Source: Croceibacterium sp. TMG7-5b_MA50 (lineage in GTDB: Bacteria; Pseudomonadota; Alphaproteobacteria; Sphingomonadales; Sphingomonadaceae). From it: 64,000 nucleotides of DNA. Of the stretch, positions 8,030-16,041 are shown piece by piece. Where the stretch lies: assembly GCF_039830145.1 (NCBI RefSeq), contig NZ_CP156083.1, forward strand, positions 124,001 through 188,000, in the 5' to 3' direction. Both the position numbers and the translations under genes were made by a program. The notes under the pieces were generated by a model. It worked only from the letters and a program-made list of their open reading frames with translations, was not told the origin of the DNA and did no database searches. Each line of letters starts with the position of its first letter. Position 1 is the first letter of the stretch.

Positions 8030-9390
8030 GCGTGGCGACGGACAGCGGCCGCACTGCCGGTCCGCTGGGCGCGGCCGAGTTGCCGCAGGGCCTGCCCGCC
8101 ACCGGCATCCGCTCCCACCTGAGGGGCTTCGGCCCCGGGCTCGTGCTGGCCATGACGTTCCTGGGGACCGGCGACCTCATCAGTTCCAGCGTGTCGGGGG
8201 CCAATTACGGCTACGCGCTGATGTGGACGCTGATCGTGGCGCTGGGCGCGCGCTATTTCATGATCTCCGCCATCGCCAAGTACAAGCTGCAGAACCGGTT
8301 CGGCGACCAGTCGCTGATGGCGGGCTTCCGCCGGGTATGGCGCGGTTTCCCCGCCTTCTTCGCGGTCACCATGCTGATCTACGGCATGATCGTGCAATCG
8401 GCCTTCCTGCGCGCGGGCACGGTGGGGTTGTACGAGCTGTTCGGCCGGCGCGGGGGCGAATGGGGGCACTTCTTCTGGGGCGTGCCGGTGGTGATCGGCA
8501 CCGCCATCCTGCTGACGCGGGGCAGCGCGTTCCGCCTGCTGGAATGGAGCGCGCGGATCGCCTCCGTCGTCATCATCGGGTCGTTCGTCTATGCGCTGGT
8601 GCGGATCGGCCGGGTCGACTGGGCGGCACTGCTGCGCGGCCTGACCTTCGACGTGCCGGCCGACAACGGCCCGTTCGACGCGCTGTTCATCGCGGTGGCG
8701 ACGATCGGCACGATCGGCGGATCGGCCGCCAACCTGCTGTACCCGTACTTCATGGCGGAGCGGGGATGGAACGGCCCCCGGCACCGCGCGCTGCAGCAAT
8801 TCGACCTGGCATCGGGGATGATCCCGCTGCTGCTCATCAACCTGCTGATCTGGATCGTCGCGGCGGAGACGTTGCGCGGCACCGGCATCACCGTGTCGAA
8901 CGAGGCGGGGCTGGCGCAGATGATGACGCTCGCCGTCGGGCCCGCCGGGCCGGCGCTGCTGTGGATCGCCTTCGCGCTGAAGGCCTTCACCAGCTTCCCG
9001 GCGCAGGCGCATGGCTTCGCCCGGCTGATGTTCGACGGGCTGCACACCGGCACGCGCCGGGGCGCGCGGTTCGCGGCGGTGGAGCAGGACCCGTGGTTCA
9101 ACCGCGCGATGATGGCGTTCTTCATCGTCGTCCCGCTGGCGATCACCGTGCCGGGCGCGCCGGACCTGGTCCATATCAGCGTGTTCGGCACCAGCGTGGT
9201 GACGGCGATCACCCTGCCGCCGATCCTGCTCGGCATCATCCGCCTGACCGCCACGCGGCGCTACATGCTGGACGAACACGTCAATCGCTGGTGGCAGACC
9301 GCGATCCTGCTGGTCATCGCCGCGATCGGCCTTTGGTCGCTCTACGCGATCCTCGCCAATCTGGGCACCGCGCTGGAGAAGGTGCTGTGA
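8026..9390 (+). CDS. Nramp-fold transporter lacking the canonical metal site
   Basis: A 454-residue inner-membrane protein with about 11 hydrophobic segments and overall similarity to the Nramp/MntH family. The first segment reads LGTGDLISS where metal transporters have DPGN. The sixth reads TIGGSAANLLYP where they have MPH. The metal-coordinating Asp, Asn, Met and His therefore seem absent. It is cotranscribed with a sugar-acid kinase upstream and a pectate lyase downstream (ATGA and GTGA overlaps). I infer that it imports an organic acid or sugar acid by ion coupling rather than a divalent metal. Confidence 0.8.
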   Translation: MSVATDSGRTAGPLGAAELPQGLPATGIRSHLRGFGPGLVLAMTFLGTGDLISSSVSGANYGYALMWTLIVALGARYFMISAIAKYKLQNRFGDQSLMAGFRRVWRGFPAFFAVTMLIYGMIVQSAFLRAGTVGLYELFGRRGGEWGHFFWGVPVVIGTAILLTRGSAFRLLEWSARIASVVIIGSFVYALVRIGRVDWAALLRGLTFDVPADNGPFDALFIAVATIGTIGGSAANLLYPYFMAERGWNGPRHRALQQFDLASGMIPLLLINLLIWIVAAETLRGTGITVSNEAGLAQMMTLAVGPAGPALLWIAFALKAFTSFPAQAHGFARLMFDGLHTGTRRGARFAAVEQDPWFNRAMMAFFIVVPLAITVPGAPDLVHISVFGTSVVTAITLPPILLGIIRLTATRRYMLDEHVNRWWQTAILLVIAAIGLWSLYAILANLGTALEKVL

Positions 9391-10739
9391 CGCCGCGCCT
9401 GTTGCTCGCCGGTGCGCTGCTCGCCCTCTCCACCCCTGCCGCCGCGCAGCAGCTCGCCTTTCCGGGGGCGGAGGGCGCCGGCCGCTTCGCCGCGGGTGGA
9501 CGGGGCGGGCGGGTGATCGCGGTCACGACGCTGGCCGATAGCGGGCCGGGCAGCCTGCGCGCGGCGGTGGAGGCGGAAGGGCCGCGCACGATCGTGTTCC
9601 GCACCGCCGGCACAATCCGACTCGCCAGCCCGCTGGTGATCCGCCACGGCCGCGTCACCATCGCCGGGCAGAGCGCGCCGGGCGACGGCATCACCCTACG
9701 CGATCATGGCATCGACATCGCGGCGGACGACGTGATCGTGCGCTACATCCGCTCCCGCCTCGGCGCCGCGTCCCGCACGCAGGAGGATGCCTTCACCATC
9801 TCGCGCGGGCGGCGGATCATCGTCGACCATGTCTCCGCCAGCTGGTCGGTGGACGAGACGCTGTCGAGCTCCGCTTTGTATGACGCGCCGGATGCGGGGA
9901 TCTGGGACCTGACGGTGCAATGGTCGGTCATCGCCAACTCGCTGCGCCGGTCGGTTCACCAGAAGGGGGTGCACGGCTTCGGCAGCCTGGTCCGCATCGC
10001 ACGCGGCGCGCGGGTCAGTTACCACCACAATCTTTGGGCCAACCATTTCGACCGCATGCCACGCCCGGGCAATTACTCGCCCCCGGCGGACGATCCACAG
10101 GGCGGCCGGGTCGAGTTCCGGTCCAACGTGTTCTACAATTGGGGGCGGGACCGGTCCGGCTACAACGTCGATAAGGGCACGCACATCGCCTACGCCTTCA
10201 TCGACAACAGCTACATCGCCGGGCCGGACAGCACCGGCAATCTCGCGTTCGAGGAGCAGAACCCGCTGGCTCGCGCCTTCTTCGCGGGCAACCGCATGAA
10301 CGGCGTCGAACCCGCCGATCAGGCGGCGCTGGTCACCGGCACGATCCCTGCGGGCTATTGGCTCGCTTCCCCGCCCGATGTCGGCCCGGTGGCCGCCGAT
10401 CCCGCCGACATGGCGGAGCCGCGCGTGCTCGCCTGCGCGGGCGCGGCGGAGGCGCGCGATGCGGTGGACCGTGCCGTCGTCGCGGGCGTGCGGGACCGCA
10501 GCGGCCGGATCATCGACAACGAGGCGGAGGATGGCGGCTGGCCCCGCCTCCGCCCCGGCCGCCCCCTTCGTGACCGGGACGGCGACGGCATGCCCGATGC
10601 GTGGGAACGCGCGCACGGCCTCGATCCGGCGCGCGATGATGGCGCGCTCGACCCTGATGGCGACGGCTGGACCCATCTGGAAGACTACCTGAACGGCCTG
10701 GTGGCCACGCCCTGCGATGTCGGTGCGCCTGCCGGATGA
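9387..10739 (+). CDS. Pectate lyase, polysaccharide lyase family 1, with EF-hand-like tail
   Basis: A 450-residue exported right-handed beta-helix lyase that cleaves polygalacturonate by beta-elimination. A signal peptide (VTPRLLLAGALLALS...AAAQ) is followed by FPGAEGAGRFAAGG, typical of this PL1 branch, and by ADDVIVRYIRSRLG, DHVSASWSVDE and an RMPRPG segment in the active-site region. The C-terminus carries two calcium-loop-like motifs, DRDGDGMPDAWE and DPDGDGWTHLEDY, that may bind calcium. The GTG start overlaps the transporter stop (GTGA), and no separate ribosome site is needed if translation is coupled. Confidence 0.9.
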   Translation: MTPRLLLAGALLALSTPAAAQQLAFPGAEGAGRFAAGGRGGRVIAVTTLADSGPGSLRAAVEAEGPRTIVFRTAGTIRLASPLVIRHGRVTIAGQSAPGDGITLRDHGIDIAADDVIVRYIRSRLGAASRTQEDAFTISRGRRIIVDHVSASWSVDETLSSSALYDAPDAGIWDLTVQWSVIANSLRRSVHQKGVHGFGSLVRIARGARVSYHHNLWANHFDRMPRPGNYSPPADDPQGGRVEFRSNVFYNWGRDRSGYNVDKGTHIAYAFIDNSYIAGPDSTGNLAFEEQNPLARAFFAGNRMNGVEPADQAALVTGTIPAGYWLASPPDVGPVAADPADMAEPRVLACAGAAEARDAVDRAVVAGVRDRSGRIIDNEAEDGGWPRLRPGRPLRDRDGDGMPDAWERAHGLDPARDDGALDPDGDGWTHLEDYLNGLVATPCDVGAPAG

Positions 10740-10756
10740 GCACAAGGAGATTACCC

Positions 10757-12379
10757 GTGAACCCCACCCATCCCGACCGGCGCACCGCGCTGGGCCTGCT
10801 GGGCGCATCGGGCGCGCTGTTCGCCGGCGGCGATGCGCTGGCCGCGCTGCCTGCAACCGGCGCGTTCGAGGATGTGCGCGCCCATGGCGCGCGCGGCGAC
10901 GGGACGACGGTGGACAGCCCGGCGATCAACCGCGCCATCGCCGCCGTCGCCGCACGCGGCGGCGGCACCGTGCTGGTCCCGCCGGGCCGGTATCTCAGCT
11001 TCTCGATCCGGCTGGTCGACAACATCACGCTGTATGTGGCGGCGGGCGCGACGATCATCGCCGCCTCCCCCGATACGCACGGCGCCAATTACGACCCGCC
11101 GGAAAACTACCTGGAGGAGCAGTTCCAGGATTTCGGGATCACCCACGTCCACAACAGCCTGATCTACGCCGATGGCGCCAGCAACATCGCACTGCTGGGC
11201 GAAGGCATGCTGCACGGGCTGGGGCTGGACCGCGCCGGCCCGAACGACCGCTGGCACCAGCGCGACCATTGGCAGTCCGCCACCGCGCTGGGTATCCCGG
11301 TGCGCGATCTGGTGCTGCGCGATCCGGAGGAGCAGAAGCAGGTCGGCCGCGCCAACAAGACCATCGGCCTGCGCGATTGCCGCAATGTGCGGGTGGCCGG
11401 CCTGACCATCCTGCAGGCGGGTCATTTCGCGCTGATCGCGCATGGCTGTTCCAACCTGACGGCCGACGGCCTGACCATCGACACCGACCGCGACGGCATC
11501 GACATCGATTGCTGCCGCGGCGTGCGGGTGGTCAATTGCACGGTCAATTCGCCCAAGGACGATGCCATCGTGCTGAAAAGCAGCGGCGCGCTGGGCCGGC
11601 CTGTCATCACGGAGGATGTGCTGGTCGCCAATTGCCGCACCAGCGGGTTCCTGATGGGCAGCGTGCTGGACGGCACCTACCGCCCGACCGATTACGGGCG
11701 CGGCCCCTTCGGCCGGATCAAGATGGGGACCGAGACGATCGGCGGATACCGCAATATCCGCATCGCCGATTGCGTGATGAACACGACGCGCGGCATCCTG
11801 GTCGGCATCGTCGATGGCGGCACGATGGAGGATGTGTCGATCAGCGGCATCGTGATGCACGATCCGGTCAACCATCCGCTGTTCATCCATCTGGGCGCCC
11901 GCCAGCGCGCGCCGCGCGGCACCCCGGTGGGCACCATCCGGCGGGTGCGCTTTTCCGACATCCTCGTCTCCGGCGCGGATGGCCGGTACCCGTGCGGGGT
12001 GGAGGGGCTGAACGAAAGTCCGATAGAGGATGCGAGCTTCAGCAATATCGACGTGACCAGCACCGGCGGCGGCACGGAACAGGATGCATCGCTGGTGCCT
12101 GAATACCGGCACGAGACCAGCCTGGAGGTCAATTACCTGAGGACGATGCCCGCCGCCGGCTTCTACGCCCGCAACGCCCGGCGGCTGACCCTGCGCGATT
12201 CCGTGTTTCGCACGCAGGCGCCCGATGCGCGGCCCACCGTGTGGCTGTCCCGCGTGGCGGGCGGGATCGTCGATGGCGTCGCTTCATCGTCGCCCGCCGA
12301 GGGCGCCGTAAGCACGCGGGACAGCACCGATGTCGCGATCGGGGACCTGCCGGTGATCGCCCGCGACGTGGTGGCCTGA
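10757..12379 (+). CDS. GH28 polygalacturonase-family glycosidase, Tat-exported
   Basis: A 540-residue beta-helix hydrolase. A twin-arginine signal (DRRTALGLLGASGALFAGG) begins the protein. The catalytic region shows DTDRDGIDID (about 241), KDDAIVLKS (about 266) and RIK (about 319), matching the NxD, DD and RxK signatures of GH28. The GHG motif is not evident, which suggests a specialised subfamily such as a rhamnogalacturonan or xylogalacturonan hydrolase. I prefer GTG at 10757 because AAGGAG lies 7 nt upstream; an ATG at 10736 overlapping the lyase stop is the alternative. It is the last gene of the plus operon, followed by a terminator. Confidence 0.88.
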   Translation: MNPTHPDRRTALGLLGASGALFAGGDALAALPATGAFEDVRAHGARGDGTTVDSPAINRAIAAVAARGGGTVLVPPGRYLSFSIRLVDNITLYVAAGATIIAASPDTHGANYDPPENYLEEQFQDFGITHVHNSLIYADGASNIALLGEGMLHGLGLDRAGPNDRWHQRDHWQSATALGIPVRDLVLRDPEEQKQVGRANKTIGLRDCRNVRVAGLTILQAGHFALIAHGCSNLTADGLTIDTDRDGIDIDCCRGVRVVNCTVNSPKDDAIVLKSSGALGRPVITEDVLVANCRTSGFLMGSVLDGTYRPTDYGRGPFGRIKMGTETIGGYRNIRIADCVMNTTRGILVGIVDGGTMEDVSISGIVMHDPVNHPLFIHLGARQRAPRGTPVGTIRRVRFSDILVSGADGRYPCGVEGLNESPIEDASFSNIDVTSTGGGTEQDASLVPEYRHETSLEVNYLRTMPAAGFYARNARRLTLRDSVFRTQAPDARPTVWLSRVAGGIVDGVASSSPAEGAVSTRDSTDVAIGDLPVIARDVVA

Positions 12380-12386
12380 CGCTCCA

Positions 12387-12420
12387 TAAAAAGGACGCCC
12401 GGTCGAGTGACCGGGCGCCT
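12387..12420. terminator. Bidirectional intrinsic terminator
   Basis: A perfect 8-bp stem, GCCCGGTC (12397-12404) with loop GAGT and GACCGGGC (12409-12416), sits between convergent genes. Read on the minus strand it is followed by TCCTTTTTA, a good U-tract, so it should stop transcripts from the CE8 operon. It may also serve the GH28 transcript in the plus direction. Confidence 0.75.
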
Positions 12421-12494
12421 TATGAAGTCGGGGTGGGGAAACGGAGTCGGCGAGCAGGGAGAGAAACTGCCGATCGAAACCACCGGGGCCGATC

Positions 12495-12518
12495 TTACAA
12501 CCTGTCAGATAGCTGTAA
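12495..12518. promoter_or_regulatory. Orphan operator-like inverted repeat between convergent genes
   Basis: TTACA at 12495-12499 and TGTAA at 12514-12518 form an inverted repeat around the decamer CAACCTGTCA (12498-12507), identical to those at 6815 and 15974. Unlike those it lies downstream of both neighbouring genes, inside the 145-bp gap between convergent ends. No promoter or gene is apparent here. It could be a remnant, an auxiliary operator for looping, or control of an antisense RNA. Confidence 0.45.
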
Positions 12519-12524
12519 AGCTGT

Positions 12525-13499
12525 TTATTCGTGTGATGGGTCGATCCAGCCGATATCGCCGGCGAAGAAGCTCGCCAGCGTCCATTGCTGCGCCTCCTGG
12601 TCGGTCAATTGGTGCGACCTGGGGTCCCGCGTCTCGGGCGATGCGCCCGGCCCGGTCGAACGATGCTCCGCATACCAGGCGGTGTCGAGCGTGCGGGAGC
12701 GGTCCGGATACCATTCGCGCCACCCGGCGGGCGCGATCGGCGCGTCCATCCGGGTGTTCAGCCACACGACGCGGGCATAGGGCCGCCATGCCCGCCCCAG
12801 CCATACGCCATCGGGCGCGGACTCGGCGGTCAGCCGGCAATCGCTGAACACGAAGGCGCTGTCCTCCTCCGGCCCGTTCCGGCTCTGCGCGGTGTAGAAG
12901 ATGTTCGACCGTGCCACCCCGTGCAGCTCGCACCGCTGGAAATAGGCCTTGGCATTGCCGAACACGAAATCGACATGCCCTTCGATATAGCAGTCGCGGA
13001 AGACGTGGCGGCTGACCTGGTTGGGCGGCTGCGACAGATACAGCGTGTCCTGCCGGCCCAGGATGCGCACGCGGGTCAGCACCGCCTTGTCGCCGCTGAT
13101 CGCCAGCGCCACCGCCTGGCTGTTCTCCTCCCCGGGACGGGTGCCCCAGTCGTTGGCGATGGTCAGGTTGTCCGCGCGGAACCCGTCGGCGGCGGCATAG
13201 ACGGACGGGGTGGCGTAGGTGTTGCCGACATTGACGGAACTGTCGCCATATACCAGCACCACCCCCTCCGGCCCGGCGCCCTCCCCCACCAGGTGCACGT
13301 TGGGTTTGCTGATCCACAGCTTCTCCCGATAGGTGCCCGGCGCAATCCGCACCTCCCCGCCGAAGGGGGGCAGCGCGTCGATCGCGGCGGCGATGGTGCG
13401 GTGGGCGCCCTGCTCCTGCGGCGCCACGCGCACCGTCTCGGCACTCGCGGGGGCGGCACTGAGGGCCAGCAGCACCGCCAGCAACAGGTGCCGCATCAT
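12525..13499 (-). CDS. Pectinesterase, carbohydrate esterase family 8
   Basis: A 324-residue exported beta-helix pectin methylesterase that removes methyl groups from homogalacturonan before GH28 or lyase attack. It has a signal peptide (MMRHLLLAVLLALSAAPASA), GTYREK, ENSQAVAL, QDTLY (about 149), DFVFG with the nucleophilic Asp (about 176) and the AWRP motif (about 237). It is the third gene of a minus operon and overlaps the GH28 stop by ATGA. It is a paralogue of the CE8 protein two genes upstream. Confidence 0.93.
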   Translation of the reverse strand: MMRHLLLAVLLALSAAPASAETVRVAPQEQGAHRTIAAAIDALPPFGGEVRIAPGTYREKLWISKPNVHLVGEGAGPEGVVLVYGDSSVNVGNTYATPSVYAAADGFRADNLTIANDWGTRPGEENSQAVALAISGDKAVLTRVRILGRQDTLYLSQPPNQVSRHVFRDCYIEGHVDFVFGNAKAYFQRCELHGVARSNIFYTAQSRNGPEEDSAFVFSDCRLTAESAPDGVWLGRAWRPYARVVWLNTRMDAPIAPAGWREWYPDRSRTLDTAWYAEHRSTGPGASPETRDPRSHQLTDQEAQQWTLASFFAGDIGWIDPSHE

Positions 13500-14926
13500 G
13501 CCGGCACCCATGCCTCGCCATTGATGGTGACGTTGCTCGCCGTCACCTGTGCATGGACCAGCCGGTTGCCTTCCTTCACATTGTCGAACCGGCAATCCTC
13601 CACCCGGATCGCATCGACCGGCAGTTCCGGATAGCTCTGGATGTCGAGTGCGTAGAGGCTGCCCCGGCTGCGCACGTTGCGCATCGTCACCCCGCCCACG
13701 CGGCGCGGCAGCAGTTCGCCCTTCGCGCCGCGTGGCTTGCCCGGCTCGCCATACAGCAGGCTGATCTCCAGCACGCCCTCACCCACGCTGTCGACCTCGA
13801 CATCGCGGAACAGGATGTTCTCGATATAGCCGCCGCGCCACGAATTGCTCTTCAGCCGCAGCGCGCGCAGCAGGTCGCTGCCGCCCATGCGGCAATCGCG
13901 GATATAGATGTTGCGGATGCCGCCCGACGCCTCGCTGCCCAGCGACACGCCGCCATGCCCGTCACGCATCCGGCAATTGCGGATCACAATGTCCTCGCTC
14001 GGCACGCCGATATTGCGGCCGTCGTGATTGCGCCCGCTCTTGATGGCGATGCAATCGTCGCCCGCTGTGAAATCGCACCGTTCGATCAGTACGTCTTTGC
14101 ACGATTCCGGGTTGCACCCGTCATTGTTGGGGCCGAGCGAGTTGATGACCAACCCGCGTACCGTGACATTGGTGCACAGCACCGGATGCACGATCCACAT
14201 CGGCGAACCCTTCACCGTCAGCCCGTCGATCAGCACGTTGCGGCAGCGGTAGAACTGCACGAAGCTGGGGCGCAGATAGGCGCCTTCGCCCATGATCCGC
14301 TGTTGTGCCGGGACGCCCTGTTCCGCCAGGGTGGCGAGCCGCCGCTGCGCCTCGTTGCGGCCGGCATTGATCGCCTGGTCTTCCCGGTTGATCCAGTTCC
14401 ACCAATTCTTCCAGCTCGCCTGCCCGTCGATCGTGCCGGTGCCGGTCAGCGCGACATTCTCCGCCTCGAACGCGTAGATCGGCGGGGCGTAGTTCATGCA
14501 CTCGATCCCTTCGAACCGGCTGAGCACCAGCGGCAGAAAGTCGTCGGGATCGGTCGAGAATTTCAGCGTCGCGCCCGCTGCCACATGCAGCTCCACCCCG
14601 CTTTTCAGCCGGATGCCGCGCGTCGGCCACTCCCCCGCCGGGACCAGCACCCGTCCGCCGCCCGCGGCGGCACAGGCGTCGATCGCGGCGGCGATGGCGT
14701 CGCTGGTGCGGGCCAGATCGCCCGGCAGCGCGCCATGCTGGCGAATGTCGAACTGCCGCGCTGGAAAGGTCGGCGGGCTGATGCGGGCGAGCACACGTTC
14801 CGCCGGGGTCCAGTCATCCGCCGCCCGACTGCCGCCGGGCAGGTCCGCATGGACGCAGGCCGGCACGGACAGCAGCACCGCCCCGGCGGCGACGCCGCGC
14901 ATCAGGTCGCGCCTGGTGGGCGTCAT
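13496..14926 (-). CDS. GH28 polygalacturonase (exported)
   Basis: A 476-residue beta-helix hydrolase of galacturonan or rhamnogalacturonan. A twin-arginine leader (TPTRRDLMRGVAAGAVLL) with a Cys at SVPAC suggests Tat export and possibly a lipid anchor. All GH28 signatures are present: NNDGCNPES (about 267), GDDCIAIKSG (about 288), GHGGVSLGSE (about 323) and RLKS (about 355). The ATG at 14926 overlaps the stop of the upstream CE8 gene (ATGA); an in-frame ATG at 14941 is an alternative. It is flanked by two CE8 esterases in one operon, so de-esterification and chain cleavage are made together. Confidence 0.93.
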   Translation of the reverse strand: MTPTRRDLMRGVAAGAVLLSVPACVHADLPGGSRAADDWTPAERVLARISPPTFPARQFDIRQHGALPGDLARTSDAIAAAIDACAAAGGGRVLVPAGEWPTRGIRLKSGVELHVAAGATLKFSTDPDDFLPLVLSRFEGIECMNYAPPIYAFEAENVALTGTGTIDGQASWKNWWNWINREDQAINAGRNEAQRRLATLAEQGVPAQQRIMGEGAYLRPSFVQFYRCRNVLIDGLTVKGSPMWIVHPVLCTNVTVRGLVINSLGPNNDGCNPESCKDVLIERCDFTAGDDCIAIKSGRNHDGRNIGVPSEDIVIRNCRMRDGHGGVSLGSEASGGIRNIYIRDCRMGGSDLLRALRLKSNSWRGGYIENILFRDVEVDSVGEGVLEISLLYGEPGKPRGAKGELLPRRVGGVTMRNVRSRGSLYALDIQSYPELPVDAIRVEDCRFDNVKEGNRLVHAQVTASNVTINGEAWVPA

Positions 14927-15912
14927 GGCGCGTCGATCCATTGAATGTCTCCGTTGAAAAGGGCCGGCAGCGTCCATTGCGCCGCCTCCTCCGCCGTGAG
15001 CTGGCGGATGCGCGATCGTTCGGGCGCGCCGCGTGTGTAGGTCGTGCGGTATTCGGCGTAGGTCGCGCTGGCGCTGTTGTCGGTCATGCCCGGCTTCCAT
15101 TCGCGCCAGCCGCCCGGTGCGAAGGGCGCGTCCACCTGGCTGTCGATCAGCACGACGCGGGCATAGGGCCGCCATGGCCGGCCGAGATAGATGCCGCCCG
15201 GAGCGGTGCCGGCGGTGAAGCGGCTGCGATGGAACACGAAGCCGCCCTTCTCCCCCGGCGCGTTGCGGCTGTGCGCGGTGTACATCACCGTGTGGTGGTC
15301 GATCCCGTGGATCTGGCAATTGTCGAACCAGGTCGCCGCATTGCCGAACACGAAATCGACATGCCCTTCGATATAGCAGTCGCGGAACATTTGCCGCGTC
15401 AGCCGGCCGGGCGGGCCGGTCAGGTACAGGGTGTCCTGCCCACCCAGCACGCGCACCCCGGTCAGCACCGCGCGGTCGCCGCTGATCGCGAGCGCCGCGG
15501 CCTGCGATGATCCGTGCGCCGGGTTCGCCTCCCAATCATTGGCGAAGGTCAGGTTGCTGGCGCGAAAATCGTCACCCGCGACATGGACGGTAGTGGAGGC
15601 ATAGATGGAGCCGGTGGTGGCGGCGCTTTCCCCACCGACGATCACCACATCCTGCGGCCGCGCCCCCGTGCCGACCAGCCGCACGCCGTCACGGCCGATG
15701 CGCAGCCGTTCGCGATAGATGCCGGGCGCGATCCGCACCGTGCCGCCGGCGGCGGGCAGCGCATCGATCGCGGCCTGGAGGTTGCGGGTGACAGGCCGGC
15801 TGGCGGCGGTCGCTGCGGGTCCATGCCCCGCCATGCAGCCGGCGGCGGCCAGCGGCAGCAGCAGGACCGCGAGCGCGGCGCGGTACATCCTTGCTGTGCC
15901 CGGATAGCTCAC
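14923..15912 (-). CDS. Pectinesterase, CE8, probable lipoprotein
   Basis: A 329-residue pectin methylesterase, first gene of the CE8-GH28-CE8 operon. The leader ends in LAAAGC, a lipobox, so it is probably anchored to a membrane, unlike its soluble paralogue at 12525. CE8 motifs are present: GIYRERL, SSQAAAL, QDTLY (about 157), DFVFG (about 184) and GRPWRP (about 246). The GTG at 15912 follows GGGAGG; GTG at 15924 and ATG at 15888 are alternatives. Its promoter is shared with the divergent GH95 gene and holds a TTGACA box inside the CAACCTGTCA operator region. Confidence 0.9.
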   Translation of the reverse strand: MSYPGTARMYRAALAVLLLPLAAAGCMAGHGPAATAASRPVTRNLQAAIDALPAAGGTVRIAPGIYRERLRIGRDGVRLVGTGARPQDVVIVGGESAATTGSIYASTTVHVAGDDFRASNLTFANDWEANPAHGSSQAAALAISGDRAVLTGVRVLGGQDTLYLTGPPGRLTRQMFRDCYIEGHVDFVFGNAATWFDNCQIHGIDHHTVMYTAHSRNAPGEKGGFVFHRSRFTAGTAPGGIYLGRPWRPYARVVLIDSQVDAPFAPGGWREWKPGMTDNSASATYAEYRTTYTRGAPERSRIRQLTAEEAAQWTLPALFNGDIQWIDAP

Positions 15913-16041
15913 ACATCCTCCCACCGGCGACTTGCCCGCCTGCCAAAAACATGACCGGCGCCAAGTTGGGTGTCAACCTGTCACCTTGTAATATCTTTGC
16001 GGGAAGGTCTATCATCCGGGCAGACACAAGGGAGAGAGCGG
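15913..16041. promoter_or_regulatory. Divergent promoter with CAACCTGTCA operator
   Basis: Between the CE8 operon and the GH95 gene. CAACCTGTCA lies at 15974-15983, followed by TTGTAAT. On the plus strand TTGGGT (15966) and TAATAT (15989) are spaced 17 bp. On the minus strand a perfect TTGACA box (15976-15971) overlaps the decamer. A repressor bound here would cover both promoters. Confidence 0.6.

Noticed and set aside
8026-9390. Assignment as a manganese/iron transporter MntH
   Set aside because: The DPGN and MPH metal-binding motifs are missing and the operon is for sugar acids.
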